Below are positions 23,182 to 32,896 of a DNA stretch of 64,000 bases, piece after piece. The DNA lies in NCBI RefSeq assembly GCF_035474595.1, contig NZ_DATIND010000097.1, positions 1-64,000 of the forward strand, in the 5' to 3' direction. Numbering within the stretch: the first letter of the stretch is position 1; each line of letters opens with the position of its first letter. The position numbers and the translations under genes are program-made. The notes under the pieces were generated by a model. It had not been told where the DNA came from. It was given only the letters and a program-made list of their open reading frames with translations, and made no database searches. The stretch is from Longimicrobium sp. (GTDB lineage: Bacteria > Gemmatimonadota > Gemmatimonadetes > Longimicrobiales > Longimicrobiaceae).

Positions 23182-24366
23182 CTATCCCACGCGCCCGAAG
23201 AAGGCCTTCAGGTAGGCGGTTTCAGGGATGGCGGGGTGGACCGGGTGGTCCGGGCCCTGGTGCCCCTGCTCCACGATCTGCAGCGAGCGGCCGCGGTTGC
23301 GCGCGGCGCGGAGCATGGCGTCCTGCAGCGCCTCGCGCGGGAGGTGGTACGAGCAGCTGGCGGAGACCAGGATGCCGTCCTGCCGCAGCACCTCCAGCGC
23401 CAGCTGGTTCACCCGCCGGTACGCCTCCTCGCCCGCCTTCTGGTCCTTCCTGCGCTTGATGAACGCCGGCGGGTCCAGGACCACCACGTCGAACTTCTCT
23501 CCCTCCGCCGCCATCATCCGCAGCACGTCGAACGCGTCGCCCTTGCGCGTGGACACGCGCTCCGCGGCGCCGTTCAGCGCGGCGTTGCGGGCCACGTGCT
23601 CCAGCGCCTCGGCCGAGGCGTCCACGCAGACCACGTGCTCCGCGCCGGCGGCCGCGGCCTGCACCCCCCATCCCCCGATGTAGCTGAACACGTCCAGCAC
23701 GCGGCGGCCGCGGGCGTAGGCCATCAGCCGCGCGCGATTCATCCGGTGGTCGTAGAACCATCCCGTCTTCTGCCCCGCCACCGGGGCCTCGAAGCGCACG
23801 CCGTTCTCCTCCAGCGGCACCGCCGCCGGCACCTCGCCGAACGCCGTCTCCACGTACGTGTCCAGCCCCTCCAGCGCGCGGCCGGACGAGTCGTTGCGGA
23901 ACAGGATCCCCGCCGGCTGCAGCGTGTCGCGCAGCGCCTGCACCACGTCGTCCTTCGCCCGCTCCATCCCCGCGGTGGTGAGCTGCACCACCACGTGGTC
24001 GCCGAAGCGGTCGGCCACCAGCCCCGGCACTCCGTCGCTCTCCCCGTAGGCCAGGCGGTAGAAGGGGCGGTCGAAGAGCATCTCGCGAAGACTCAGCGCC
24101 CGCGCGAGACGGCGCTTCAGCAGCGCGCGGTCCAGCCGGGCGTCGCGGTCGCGGCTCACCAGCCGGGCGGCGATGAGCGAGCGGGGGTTCACGTAGCCCA
24201 CGCCCAGCGGCGCGCCGCGCGCGTCCTGCACCTCCACCATCTCGCCCGGCTCGAAGCCGGGGAGCGGGGTGCGCTCCACGTCGATCTCGTTGCTGAACAC
24301 CCACAGGTGCCCGGCACGCAGCCTGCGGTCCTCGTTCTTCCTGAGACGTAGCGGCGGAAGGCTCAC
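23182..24366 (-). CDS. Class I 23S rRNA (cytosine) methyltransferase, RlmI-like
   Basis: This is a 394-aa protein (E. coli RlmI is 396). An N-terminal PUA domain (residues 1-75; LRAGHLWVFSNEID, GEMVEVQDARGAPLGVGYVN) precedes a Rossmann methyltransferase. The latter shows VLDVFSYIGGWGVQAA near residue 222 and VVLDPPAFIKRRK near 299, plus ASCSYHL. It methylates a cytosine C5 in 23S rRNA. The GTG at 24366 is chosen because AGGAG lies 8 bp upstream and the PUA domain starts immediately. Confidence 0.93.
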   Translation of the reverse strand: MSLPPLRLRKNEDRRLRAGHLWVFSNEIDVERTPLPGFEPGEMVEVQDARGAPLGVGYVNPRSLIAARLVSRDRDARLDRALLKRRLARALSLREMLFDRPFYRLAYGESDGVPGLVADRFGDHVVVQLTTAGMERAKDDVVQALRDTLQPAGILFRNDSSGRALEGLDTYVETAFGEVPAAVPLEENGVRFEAPVAGQKTGWFYDHRMNRARLMAYARGRRVLDVFSYIGGWGVQAAAAGAEHVVCVDASAEALEHVARNAALNGAAERVSTRKGDAFDVLRMMAAEGEKFDVVVLDPPAFIKRRKDQKAGEEAYRRVNQLALEVLRQDGILVSASCSYHLPREALQDAMLRAARNRGRSLQIVEQGHQGPDHPVHPAIPETAYLKAFFGRVG

Positions 24367-24488
24367 GTCATGCTCTCCTGGCTCGGTCGGGCCGGGCGGG
24401 CGTGCCCGGCGCGGGGCGCAAAGATACTGCCCCCGCGCCACGGCGCCACCGCCGCGCGTCCGTCCATCCCCCTTTGCCCGCGACGCCG

Positions 24489-25688
24489 ATGGCGCAGGAG
24501 ACCGTCACCGCACCCGAGCCTTCCGCCACCGCCGCGACCGCGCCCATGCCGGACGCGCGCGTGCGCGAGCTCGAGTCGCTGCGGTCGATGGCCGTCGCCG
24601 CGGCGGACACGGTCGACCCGGAGGAGATCTTCTCCATCGTCTGCCGCACGCTGGCCGAGCTGGCCGGGGCCGAGCTCGCGCTCGCCGCCATCCCCATCTT
24701 CGACACGCCGCGGCAGTGGTGCGGCGCCGCGGACCCGTCCCCCGACGCCGCCGAACGCCTCCTCGCGCTGGCGGACGAGGCGCGCGCGCGGGGCCGCACC
24801 GCCGTCGCGTCCGCCGACGGGACGAGCGCGGTCGCGGTGCCGCTGGCGGGCGAGGGCGCGGGGGGCGCGCTGGTGGCCGGGTGGCAGGGTGATCGCGAGG
24901 TCGATGCGGAGACGGTGCGGATCGTGGAGACGGTGGCCCTGCAGGCGGCGGCGGCGTTCCGCAACGCCACCCGCTACGACGCGCTGCGCCAGGCGGCGGT
25001 GCGCCGCGAGCGCTTCTTCAGCGCCATGAGCCACGACCTGCGCACGCCGATCACCGCCATCATGGGGTACAGCGAGCTGCTGCAGGACGGGATCATGGGC
25101 GACCTGGATCCCCACCAGCTGGAGATGGTGGAGCGCATCTGCCAGGTCAGCGGCCACCTGGCGCAGCTGGTGAACGACGTGCTGGACATCGCCAAGCTGG
25201 ACGCGGGGCGGATGGAGTTCAGCCGCGAGCCGGTGACGCTGGGCGAGCTGGTGGAAGAGGCGATGGTGGCGGTGGAGCCGCAGGCGCGCAGCAAGGGGCT
25301 GGAGATCCGGCTGGAGATCGACGGCCACCGCGACGAGCTGCTGGAGGTGGACGCCGGCCGCGTCCGCCAGATCCTGGTGAACCTGCTGTCCAACGCGGTG
25401 AAGTTCACCGACGACGGCGCCGTGACGCTGGCCGCGTCGGTCGAGGGCGGCCGCGGCTGGATCCGCGTGTCCGACACCGGGCCGGGGATCCCCGGCGGGA
25501 GCGAGGAGGCGGTGTTCGAGGAGTTCCTGCAGATCGCCAGCGGCACCAAGGCCAAGCGCGAGCCGGGGAGCGGCCTGGGCCTGGCCATCTCCCGGCGCCT
25601 GGCCAGGGCGATGGGCGGCGACCTGACCGCCGGCAACGCCGACCCGGGCGGCGCCGCGTTCACGCTGCATCTGCCGGGGCCGGGGTAG
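24489..25688 (+). CDS. GAF-like sensor histidine kinase
   Basis: This is a 399-aa soluble kinase. Residues 30-160 form a GAF-like sensory domain (DPEEIFSIVCRTLAEL ... TSAVAVPLAG). HisKA follows with phospho-accepting His182 (AMSHDLRTPITAI). The HATPase domain carries the N box (LVNLLSNAVKFT), G1 (SDTGPGIPGG) and G2 (GSGLGLAISRRLA). No transmembrane helix and no adjacent response regulator, so it is an orphan kinase sensing an internal signal. Confidence 0.93.
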   Translation: MAQETVTAPEPSATAATAPMPDARVRELESLRSMAVAAADTVDPEEIFSIVCRTLAELAGAELALAAIPIFDTPRQWCGAADPSPDAAERLLALADEARARGRTAVASADGTSAVAVPLAGEGAGGALVAGWQGDREVDAETVRIVETVALQAAAAFRNATRYDALRQAAVRRERFFSAMSHDLRTPITAIMGYSELLQDGIMGDLDPHQLEMVERICQVSGHLAQLVNDVLDIAKLDAGRMEFSREPVTLGELVEEAMVAVEPQARSKGLEIRLEIDGHRDELLEVDAGRVRQILVNLLSNAVKFTDDGAVTLAASVEGGRGWIRVSDTGPGIPGGSEEAVFEEFLQIASGTKAKREPGSGLGLAISRRLARAMGGDLTAGNADPGGAAFTLHLPGPG

Positions 25689-25736
25689 GATCTTCACACG
25701 GCCGGGGGATCTTGCCCGCGGGGGATCTCGATCGAA

Positions 25737-25785
25737 CACAGGAGGAAGGGGATGACGAGATGGCGGTCATCCCCTTCCTCCTGTG
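25737..25785 (+). terminator. Strong terminator hairpin of the histidine kinase gene
   Basis: A 20-bp perfect stem CACAGGAGGAAGGGGATGAC with a 9-nt loop, 48 bp after the stop. Confidence 0.7.
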
Positions 25786-25860
25786 ATTCCCCACGACGGG
25801 GACGAGGAGATCTCCGCTCCGCGCGAGGGTGGCGAAGGGCGGGCTCGGTGCCCGCGGTGG

Positions 25861-26042
25861 GCCCTCTCCCCGCGCCCTGGAGCGCTCGCCCTCTCCCGTT
25901 CCGGGCGAGGGGGCTGTCCAGCATCGGCGCGGCCTGCGAAGCCCGGTAGCGAAGGAGCTTGGTCGTGGCGGTGGTGCGGGATGGCTACCTCTCCCGGTAC
26001 GGGAGAGGTGGACGGCCTGAGCCGGCCGGAGAGGGCGCGATG
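25861..26042 (-). repeat. R2 composite repeat, inverted
   Basis: The second block (25861-25915) precedes the 59-bp block (25984-26042), the reverse of other copies. It fills most of the 25689-26226 spacer. Confidence 0.75.
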
Positions 26043-26226
26043 GCGGAGACACGAGCCGAAGCTTCTCCCCGCATCGTCCCTTCGCCGTCACCTCCGTTCG
26101 GGATAGCTGGGGAGGAATCAGGCGCTTCTTGCGGTGTAATCCACCGATGGCATACTCTCTGCGCCCCTGGCTGCGCCGGCGCCGGGCCCTTCGCCCGCGC
26201 CTGGAAACGCAGCCGCAGGACACGAA

Positions 26227-26424
26227 GTGAGCATGATCCCGACAGCCGCCAGCACCACGCCGGAACCGCGGTCCGCGCCGGCGCGCGACGAGCATGGCGG
26301 CGGGCGCGCGTTCGCCCGCCGCATCGAGTGCGACTCGGCGCGGAGCGCCCGGGCCACGCCCGCGCGCGGCGGCGGCATGCGCGATCCCGAGGCCTGGGAG
26401 CAGCTTCGGAGCACCCGCGGCTGA
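26227..26424 (+). CDS. Possible small protein upstream of cphA
   Basis: A 65-aa frame from a GTG (AGGA 8 bp upstream) or ATG at 26233. Codon third positions are nearly all G/C, as in real genes here, but the product (Ala/Arg/Pro rich) matches nothing I know. It ends 35 bp before cphA. It could be a leader peptide, a real small protein, or chance. Confidence 0.35.
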   Translation: MSMIPTAASTTPEPRSAPARDEHGGGRAFARRIECDSARSARATPARGGGMRDPEAWEQLRSTRG

Positions 26425-26459
26425 ACCCCGCGGGGCATCCACCCGCCCCCACCCGATCC

Positions 26460-29129
26460 ATGTCCGAACTCCAGAGCCAGTCCGCCGCCGGCCTCGCCGG
26501 CTTCGACCCCGACGAGCTGCGCATCTCGCGGCTGCGCCCCCTGCGCGGGCCAAACTTCTGGCGCCTGGCGCCCGTCATCGCCTGCGACCTGACGCTCGGC
26601 GCGCTCGAGGACGTTCCATCGACCGACATCCCCGGCTTCAACGAGCGGCTGATGTCGTTCCTGCCCACGCTGCGCGAGCACCCGTGCTCGCGCCCGGGCG
26701 AGGGCGGCTTCCTGGCGCGGCTGGAGGAGGGCACGCACCTCCCCCACGTGCTGGAGCACGTGGGGCTGGAGCTGCAGACGCTGGCCGGCTCCGACGTGTC
26801 GTTCGGGCGCGTGGTGGAGTCCGGCGACCCCGGCGTGTGGTGGCTGATCGTGGCGTACGAGGAGGAGGACGTGGGGATCCAGGCGGTGCGCGACGCCGTG
26901 CGCCTGGTCCGCGCCTGCATCAGCGGCGAGGAGTTCGACGTAGAAGGCACCGTGGAGGAGCTGCACGACCTGCTGGAGAGCGTGCGCCTGGGCCCGTCCA
27001 CCGCGGCCATCGTGGACGAGGCGGCGCGGCGCGGCATCCCCGTGCGCCGCCTGAACTCCTTCTCACTGGTGCAGCTGGGGCTGGGGAAGAACCTGCGGCG
27101 CATCCAGGCCGCGATGAGCGACTACACCAGCGCCATCGCCGTCGAGATCGCGCAGGACAAGGACGACACGCGGCGCGTGCTGGGGAACATCGGCCTTCCC
27201 GTTCCCCAGGGCGACACGGCGACGACGCTGGACGGGGCGCTGGAGGTGGCGCGGGAGATCGGCTACCCCGTGCTGCTGAAGCCGCTGGACGCCAGCCACG
27301 GCCGCGGCATCTCGGGGCGGCTGGACGACGAGGACGCGGTGCGCGCCGCCTGGCCCGTGACCCAGGCGTACGGACGGCGCGTGGTGGTGGAGAACTACGT
27401 GCACGGGCGCGACTACCGCGTGCTGGTGGTGGACGGGCGGCTGGCCGCCGTGGCCGAGCGCGTTCCCGCGCACGTGGTGGGCGACGGGACGCGCACCATC
27501 CGCGAGCTGATCGTGGAAGCCAACCGCGACCCGCGCCGCGGCCGCGGCCACAGCAAGACGCTCACGCGGCTCCCGGACGACGACGTGACCGCGGACTATC
27601 TGCGCACCCGCGGCCTGTCCTGCGAATCCGTTCCCGCCGCGGGCGAGATGGTGTATCTCCGCGCCACGGCGAACCTGTCCACCGGCGGCACCAGCATCGA
27701 CCGCACCGACGAGATCCATCCCGACAACATCACCGCCTGCGAGATGGCGGCGGGGATCGTGGGACTGGACATCGCGGGGATCGACGTGCTGTCGAAGGAC
27801 ATCTCCGTTCCCTTCCGCGAGAACGGGGCGGTGATCATCGAGGTGAACGCCGCGCCGGGGCTGCGGATGCACACGCATCCCACCGAGGGGAAGGCGCGCA
27901 GCGTGGGGGCGCCGATCGTCGACATGCTGTACCCGCCGGGCGCGGGGTACACCATCCCCGTCATCGCCATCACGGGGACGAACGGGAAGACGACGACCAC
28001 CCGGCTGACCGCGCACCTCTTCCGGCAGACGGGAAAGACGGTGGGGTTCACCACGACCGACGGCGTGTACCTCCAGAACCGGCTGGTGATGGAGGGCGAC
28101 ATGACCGGCCCGTTCTCGGCCAACATCATCCTCTCCAACCCCACGGTCGACGTGGCCGTGCTGGAGACGGCGCGCGGCGGCGTCCTGCGCGCGGGGCTGG
28201 GGTGGGACGAGTGCGACGTGGGCGTGGTGCTGAACGTTTCGGCCGACCACCTGGGGCTCAGGGGGATCAACACCGTGGAGCAGCTGGCCGAGGTGAAGTC
28301 GGTGATCCCGGCGGTGGTGAAGCGCGAGGGGCACGCGGTGCTGAACGCCGACGACCCGCTGGTCTACGCCATGCGCGACCGCACCGGCGGCGACCTGGTG
28401 TTCTTCTCCACCATGGAAGAGGGCGAGAACGCGCAGTTCGAGGACCACATCAGCCGCGGCGGCATCGGCGCGCGGATCGAGGACGGCACGTTCGTGATCC
28501 GCCGCGGACGGCTGCGCATCCCCATCGCCGGGGTGAACGAGGTGCCGCTGATGATGGGCGGCGCCGCGCGCTTCCAGCAGGGGAACATCCTGGCCGCGAT
28601 CGCCACGGCCTACGTGCAGGGGGTGCGGTACGACACGATCCGCGCCGGCCTGCTCTCGTTCTTCCCCAGCCCGTCGATGACGCCGGGGCGGCTGAACCTG
28701 CTGCGCGTGGGCGAGAGCCGCGTGCTGGTGGACTACGCGCACAACGCCGCCGCGGTGGGCGGGCTGATGCAGATGGTGGCCGACATCCCCGCGCGCCGCC
28801 GCATCGGCGTGATCGCCGTTCCCGGCGACCGCCGCGACGAGGACATCCGCGCGGTGGCGGCGCTCTGCGGCGTGCTGGACTTCGCGATCGTGAAGGAGGA
28901 CTACGACCTGCGCGGGCGCCAGCCGGGCGAGGTGGCGGGGCTGCTGGTGCAGGGGCTGCGCCAGGCCGGCCTGCGCGTGGACCAGATCGAGCAGGTGGAA
29001 ACGGAGCAGGCCGCCGTCACGCGCGCCATGTCGCTCCTGGGCGAGGGCGAGCTGGCCGTGGTGCTGGCCGACGACGTGGCCGGCGTGCTCGCGCAGATCC
29101 GCCCGAGGGCGACCGGGACGGGGTTGTAA
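26460..29129 (+). CDS. cphA: Cyanophycin synthetase
   Basis: This 889-aa, three-part enzyme makes multi-L-arginyl-poly-L-aspartate (cyanophycin), a nitrogen store, adding Asp then Arg with ATP. The N-terminal domain spans residues 1-220. The ATP-grasp domain spans about 220-490 (GYPVLLKPLDASHGRGISG, VENYVHGRDYRVLVVDGRLA, AVIIEVNAAPGLRMH). The Mur-ligase-like domain follows, with an intact P-loop GTNGKTTTT near residue 505 and DYAHNAAAVGGL. The intact Mur P-loop points to CphA1 rather than CphA2. The ATG at 26460 starts MSELQSQS, about normal length. No cyanophycinase is in the window. Confidence 0.95.
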   Translation: MSELQSQSAAGLAGFDPDELRISRLRPLRGPNFWRLAPVIACDLTLGALEDVPSTDIPGFNERLMSFLPTLREHPCSRPGEGGFLARLEEGTHLPHVLEHVGLELQTLAGSDVSFGRVVESGDPGVWWLIVAYEEEDVGIQAVRDAVRLVRACISGEEFDVEGTVEELHDLLESVRLGPSTAAIVDEAARRGIPVRRLNSFSLVQLGLGKNLRRIQAAMSDYTSAIAVEIAQDKDDTRRVLGNIGLPVPQGDTATTLDGALEVAREIGYPVLLKPLDASHGRGISGRLDDEDAVRAAWPVTQAYGRRVVVENYVHGRDYRVLVVDGRLAAVAERVPAHVVGDGTRTIRELIVEANRDPRRGRGHSKTLTRLPDDDVTADYLRTRGLSCESVPAAGEMVYLRATANLSTGGTSIDRTDEIHPDNITACEMAAGIVGLDIAGIDVLSKDISVPFRENGAVIIEVNAAPGLRMHTHPTEGKARSVGAPIVDMLYPPGAGYTIPVIAITGTNGKTTTTRLTAHLFRQTGKTVGFTTTDGVYLQNRLVMEGDMTGPFSANIILSNPTVDVAVLETARGGVLRAGLGWDECDVGVVLNVSADHLGLRGINTVEQLAEVKSVIPAVVKREGHAVLNADDPLVYAMRDRTGGDLVFFSTMEEGENAQFEDHISRGGIGARIEDGTFVIRRGRLRIPIAGVNEVPLMMGGAARFQQGNILAAIATAYVQGVRYDTIRAGLLSFFPSPSMTPGRLNLLRVGESRVLVDYAHNAAAVGGLMQMVADIPARRRIGVIAVPGDRRDEDIRAVAALCGVLDFAIVKEDYDLRGRQPGEVAGLLVQGLRQAGLRVDQIEQVETEQAAVTRAMSLLGEGELAVVLADDVAGVLAQIRPRATGTGL

Positions 29130-29186
29130 GCGAGGGATCGACGGAGACGACGGTGGAGGCGATGGGCATCGGCTCGTCGCCTCCGG

Positions 29187-29362
29187 CATCGCGCCCTCTC
29201 CGGCCGGCTCAGGCCGTCCACCTCTCCCGTACCGGGAGAGGTAGCTATCCGGCGTCACCGCCACACGGCAACCTCTCCGCACGCCAGAGGCTGCAGGCCG
29301 CGCCGGGACCCCACCCTCTCCCGAGATCGCGAGAGGGCGAGCGCTCCAAGGCGCGGGGAGAG
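29187..29362 (+). repeat. R2 composite repeat
   Basis: The 59-bp block at 29187-29245 and a more diverged second block (CCCTCTCCCGAGATCGCGAG, then GGCGAGCGCTCCAAGGCGCG). It lies in the 29130-29534 spacer, which has no gene. Confidence 0.72.
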
Positions 29363-29420
29363 GCCCGACCGCGGGCACATCGCCCGTGACGCACCAACTC
29401 CGCGCGGCGCATCGACCCTC

Positions 29421-29452
29421 CGCACTCTCGCACTCTCGCACTCCCGCACTTC
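29421..29452. repeat. SSR array, 8-bp unit (CGCACTCT)
   Basis: Four units (CGCACTCT, CGCACTCC, CGCACTTC) lie about 80 bp upstream of mprF. Confidence 0.85.
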
Positions 29453-29534
29453 ATCCCCTCCCGCTTCCGCGACCTCCGCGCGTCGCGTACATTCCGACCG
29501 CCTCCCACTGTTTGTTCCCCCGCACTTCCCCCGC

Positions 29535-32147
29535 GTGGACGAGCCGACCGCCGCAGCCCCCGCTTCCGCCGAACCGCCCGCCGCGTCCGCCGGCACCCGC
29601 TCGCGCGTGTGGCGGTGGGTGCAGCCGCTGATCGCGCTGGCGCTGTTCGCCACCGGGATCGCGGTCATCCAGTCGGACCTGCGGCGCGTGAGCTACGCCA
29701 CCGTGCGCAGCACGCTGCGCGCGCTGCCGCACGACGCGCTGTGGTGGGCGGTGGGGTTCACGCTGCTGAACTACGCGGTGCTCTGCCTGTACGACCTGCT
29801 GGCCTTCCGCTACATCGGCAAGCGGCAGAGCTGGTGGAAGGTGGGGCTGGCGTCGTACACCGGGTACGCCATCAGCAACAGCGTGGGGTGGGCGGTGATC
29901 AGCGGCACCAGCGTGCGCTACCGCTTCTACTCGCGCTGGGGGCTCACGGCGGGCGACATCTCCCGCATCATCATCTTCTACAACGGAACGTTCTGGCTGG
30001 GGCTGCTGGTGCTGGGCGGCTACAGCATGGCGTTCGACCCGCACCCGGACCTGGTGACGCTGGCCGGCGCCTTCGTGATCCACGCGGCCGGCGTGCTGAT
30101 GCTGGCCGTGGCCGCGGCGTACGCGCTGGCCGCGGTGCTCTGGCGCAGGCCCATCCGCATGGGGCGCTTCCAGGCGCCCATCCCCCCGCCGGGAACGGTG
30201 GCGCTGCAGTTCATCCTGTCGACGGTGGACTGGGCGCTGGCGGGGGCGGTGCTGTACGTGCTGATCCCGCGCACCGGGCTGGACTTCCCGGAGATGCTCT
30301 CGGCCTTCATCGCCGCGCAGCTGCTGGGGCTGATCAGCCACGTTCCCGGCGGCGTGGGCGTGTTCGAGGGGACGATGGCGTACCTGCTGCGCGGCTACGG
30401 CGTTCCCGCCGAGCTGGTGGCCTCGCTCCTCCTCTACCGCATCGTCTACTACCTGGTCCCCCTCGGCGGGGCGCTGGCCTTCCTGGTGGCCGACGAGCTG
30501 CGGCTGCGGCGGCATGCCATCGCGCGCTGGGGCGGGGCGTTCGGCGCGCTGACCGGGCAGGTGACGCCCAAGCTGCTGGCCATCTTCACCTTCCTGGCCG
30601 GCGTGGTGCTGCTCGTCTCCGGCGCCACGCCGGTGGAGCGCGAGCGGGTGCACTGGGTGGCGGAGTATCTCCCGCTGGCCGTCATCGAGACCTCGCACTT
30701 CCTGGGATCGGTGCTCGGCGTCGGCCTGCTCTTCATCTCCAACGGGGTGTTCCGGCGGCTGCGCTTCGCGTGGTACGTGGCGGGCGGCGCGCTGGCGCTG
30801 GGGATCGCCGCGTCGCTGCTGAAGGGCGGCGACTACGAGGAGGCGTTCTTCCTGGCCGCGCTGCTGGCGGCGCTCGCGGCCAGCCGCCCGGTGTTCGACC
30901 GGCGCGCGCACTTCTTCGCCGCGCGCTTCTCCCCCGGCTGGTTCGCGTCCGTGGTCGCCGTCGTGGGCGCCTCCATCTGGCTGGGGTTCTTCGCCTTCCG
31001 CCACGTGGAGTACAGCAGCGAGCTGTGGTGGCGCTTCGCCATCAACGCCGACGCGCCGCGCTTCCTCCGCGCCTCGGTCGGCGCCACGGTGGCCATCCTG
31101 GCCTTCGGGGTGCTGCGCATCATGCGCCCCGCCCCGCCCGAGGTGGTGCCCCCGTCGCCGCGCGACATGGAAGACGCGGGGCGGCTCATCGCCCTGCAGC
31201 CGCACACGCAGCCGTTCCTGGCGTTCCTGGGCGACAAGAGCATGCTCTTCAGCCCGCAGCGCGACGCCTTTTTGATGTACGGCGTGCACGGGCGCACCTG
31301 GGTGGCGCTGGGCGACCCCATCGGCGACCCGGCGTGCACCAGCGCGCTGATCCGCCAGTTCTTCGGCCGGTGCGACGACTTCGGCGGCATTCCCGTGTTC
31401 TACCAGGTCAGCAAGGATCGGCTGCACCAGTACGCCGACTTCGGCCTGACCTTCGTGAAGCTGGGGGAAGAGGCGTTCGTCCCGCTCGATTCCTTCTCGC
31501 TCGAGGGGGCCGAGCGCAAGCCGCTGCGGCTGGTGCTGAACCGCTTCGCGCGCAGCGGGATGCGCTTCCGCATCGTCCCGCGCGAGGAGATCGGCTCGGT
31601 GATCTCGGACGTGCGCCGCGTGTCGGACGACTGGCTGGCGCACAAGGCGGTGGCGGAGAAGGGCTTCTCGCTGGGCTTCTTCGACGAGGCGTTCGTGCGC
31701 CGCTTTCCGCTGGCGGTGATCGAGAGCGAGGGGCGGGTGCAGGCGTTCGCCACGGTGTGGCCGGGGCCCGACGGGACGGAGCTGTCGGTGGACCTGATGC
31801 GCTACCGCCGGTCGGCCGCCAAGAACGTGATGGAGGTGCTGCTGCTGCAGGTGATGCTGTGGGGGAAGGAGAACGGCTACCGGCGCTTCAACCTGGGGAT
31901 GGCGCCGCTCTCCGGGCTGGAGATGAGCGCGGTGGCGCCGGTGTGGACGCGCATCGGCAGCTGGCTCTTCGAGCGCGGCGGCACGCTGTACAACTTCCAG
32001 GGGCTGCGGACGTACAAGGAGAAGTTCCACCCGGTGTGGGAGCCGCGCTACCTGGCGTATCCCGGCGGGCTGAGCCTGCCGCGCATCATGGCCGACGTGT
32101 CCGCGCTGATCGCCGGCGGCTACCGGCGCATCTTCCGCCGCGGCTGA
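29535..32147 (+). CDS. mprF: Bifunctional phosphatidylglycerol aminoacyltransferase/flippase
   Basis: This 870-aa membrane protein has an N-terminal flippase part with about 12-14 transmembrane segments (residues 25-530), including the HVPGGVGVFEGT segment diagnostic of the LPG synthase TM family. A C-terminal DUF2156 aminoacyl-transferase domain covers about 545-860 (QPFLAFLGDKSMLFSPQRDA, RFNLGMAPLSGLE, LRTYKEKFHPVWEPRYLAY). It transfers lysine (or alanine) from tRNA to PG and flips the product, lowering surface charge and giving cationic-peptide resistance. The start is a GTG at 29535 without a clear Shine-Dalgarno. Single gene. Confidence 0.95.
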   Translation: MDEPTAAAPASAEPPAASAGTRSRVWRWVQPLIALALFATGIAVIQSDLRRVSYATVRSTLRALPHDALWWAVGFTLLNYAVLCLYDLLAFRYIGKRQSWWKVGLASYTGYAISNSVGWAVISGTSVRYRFYSRWGLTAGDISRIIIFYNGTFWLGLLVLGGYSMAFDPHPDLVTLAGAFVIHAAGVLMLAVAAAYALAAVLWRRPIRMGRFQAPIPPPGTVALQFILSTVDWALAGAVLYVLIPRTGLDFPEMLSAFIAAQLLGLISHVPGGVGVFEGTMAYLLRGYGVPAELVASLLLYRIVYYLVPLGGALAFLVADELRLRRHAIARWGGAFGALTGQVTPKLLAIFTFLAGVVLLVSGATPVERERVHWVAEYLPLAVIETSHFLGSVLGVGLLFISNGVFRRLRFAWYVAGGALALGIAASLLKGGDYEEAFFLAALLAALAASRPVFDRRAHFFAARFSPGWFASVVAVVGASIWLGFFAFRHVEYSSELWWRFAINADAPRFLRASVGATVAILAFGVLRIMRPAPPEVVPPSPRDMEDAGRLIALQPHTQPFLAFLGDKSMLFSPQRDAFLMYGVHGRTWVALGDPIGDPACTSALIRQFFGRCDDFGGIPVFYQVSKDRLHQYADFGLTFVKLGEEAFVPLDSFSLEGAERKPLRLVLNRFARSGMRFRIVPREEIGSVISDVRRVSDDWLAHKAVAEKGFSLGFFDEAFVRRFPLAVIESEGRVQAFATVWPGPDGTELSVDLMRYRRSAAKNVMEVLLLQVMLWGKENGYRRFNLGMAPLSGLEMSAVAPVWTRIGSWLFERGGTLYNFQGLRTYKEKFHPVWEPRYLAYPGGLSLPRIMADVSALIAGGYRRIFRRG

Positions 32148-32292
32148 TTCCGCGAAAGATTGAGGCTTGCGCGGGGCTCCCGCATCGCTGGATCTCACGC
32201 GGAGACGCGGAGACGCGGAGCGGTTCGCCACGCACGGAGACGCAGAGGCGCGACTCACCGTGGGCACGGCTCACGCGAGCGATAACGATAAA

Positions 32293-32503
32293 GACGTCAT
32301 CCTGAGGCCGGCCACACCATCGGCACGTCGGCACAACCGCCTGCAGGCCGAAGGATCCATAGCCGGCCAGCACGTCATCCGATCGGACGCAACGAAGTTT
32401 CGTCGCGGTTCTCCAGCGGACGTGCTCGAAAAGTATGGATCCTTCGGCCTGCAACTTACTGCGCGGACGCAAATTGCAGCGTGGCCGGCCTCAGGATGAC
32501 GTC
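32293..32503. repeat. R3 inverted pair
   Basis: Left arm GACGTCATCCTGAGGCCGGC ... GCAGGCCGAAGGATC (32293-32357) and its inverse (GGATCCTTCGGCCTGCA ... GGCCGGCCTCAGGATGACGTC, 32436-32503). It lies in the gene-free spacer 32148-32652. Confidence 0.8.
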
Positions 32504-32652
32504 ATCTGTGTGAACTCCGCGTGGGATGGAACGGTCGCGGCGCGGGCGCATCTCTCCTCATCGTCTTCGAAGGGAGATGGCGGAACAATCATGGGGATCC
32601 GGCTGTTCTGGGATTGGGGCCGGATCCGTCACGACGAGGGGACGTGGAGCGG

Positions 32653-32847
32653 ATGGCGTGGAGAGCGCGGGACCCGGATCTTCCCGACGGGGTGATCAAG
32701 CTGCCGGTGGAGCCGGTAAAGGAGCCCAGCGGGTGCATGATCCGCGGATGCCTGGTGGCGGTGGTGGCACTGTTCGCGCTTCTGCTGCTGCTGATGGTGG
32801 CGCTGGCGCTCTTCCGCCCGTGGCAGACGCCCATGCTCACCCCGTGA
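32653..32847 (+). CDS. Small single-span membrane protein
   Basis: This is a 64-aa protein. A hydrophilic N-terminus (RARDPDLPDGVIKLPVEPVK) is followed by one membrane helix (CLVAVVALFALLLLLMVALA, residues 34-53) and a short Pro tail. GGAG lies just upstream of the ATG. No family is known. The frame is open further upstream but enters repeat DNA. Confidence 0.5.
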   Translation: MAWRARDPDLPDGVIKLPVEPVKEPSGCMIRGCLVAVVALFALLLLLMVALALFRPWQTPMLTP

Positions 32848-32896
32848 CGCGGCCCCGCGAGACGCATCCAATCTTCCGGAACGAAGGAGCAGACGG

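Noticed and set aside
25959-26459. N-terminal extension of cphA
   Set aside because: The frame stays open through an R2 repeat and through a separate possible small gene; homology starts at 26460.
26294-29389. Second long plus-strand frame through cphA
   Set aside because: It is the +1 shadow of cyanophycin synthetase with Arg/Ala/Gly low complexity and no motifs.
29255-29668. Minus-strand frames upstream of mprF
   Set aside because: They translate repeat DNA and SSR units, giving products such as CESARVRE.
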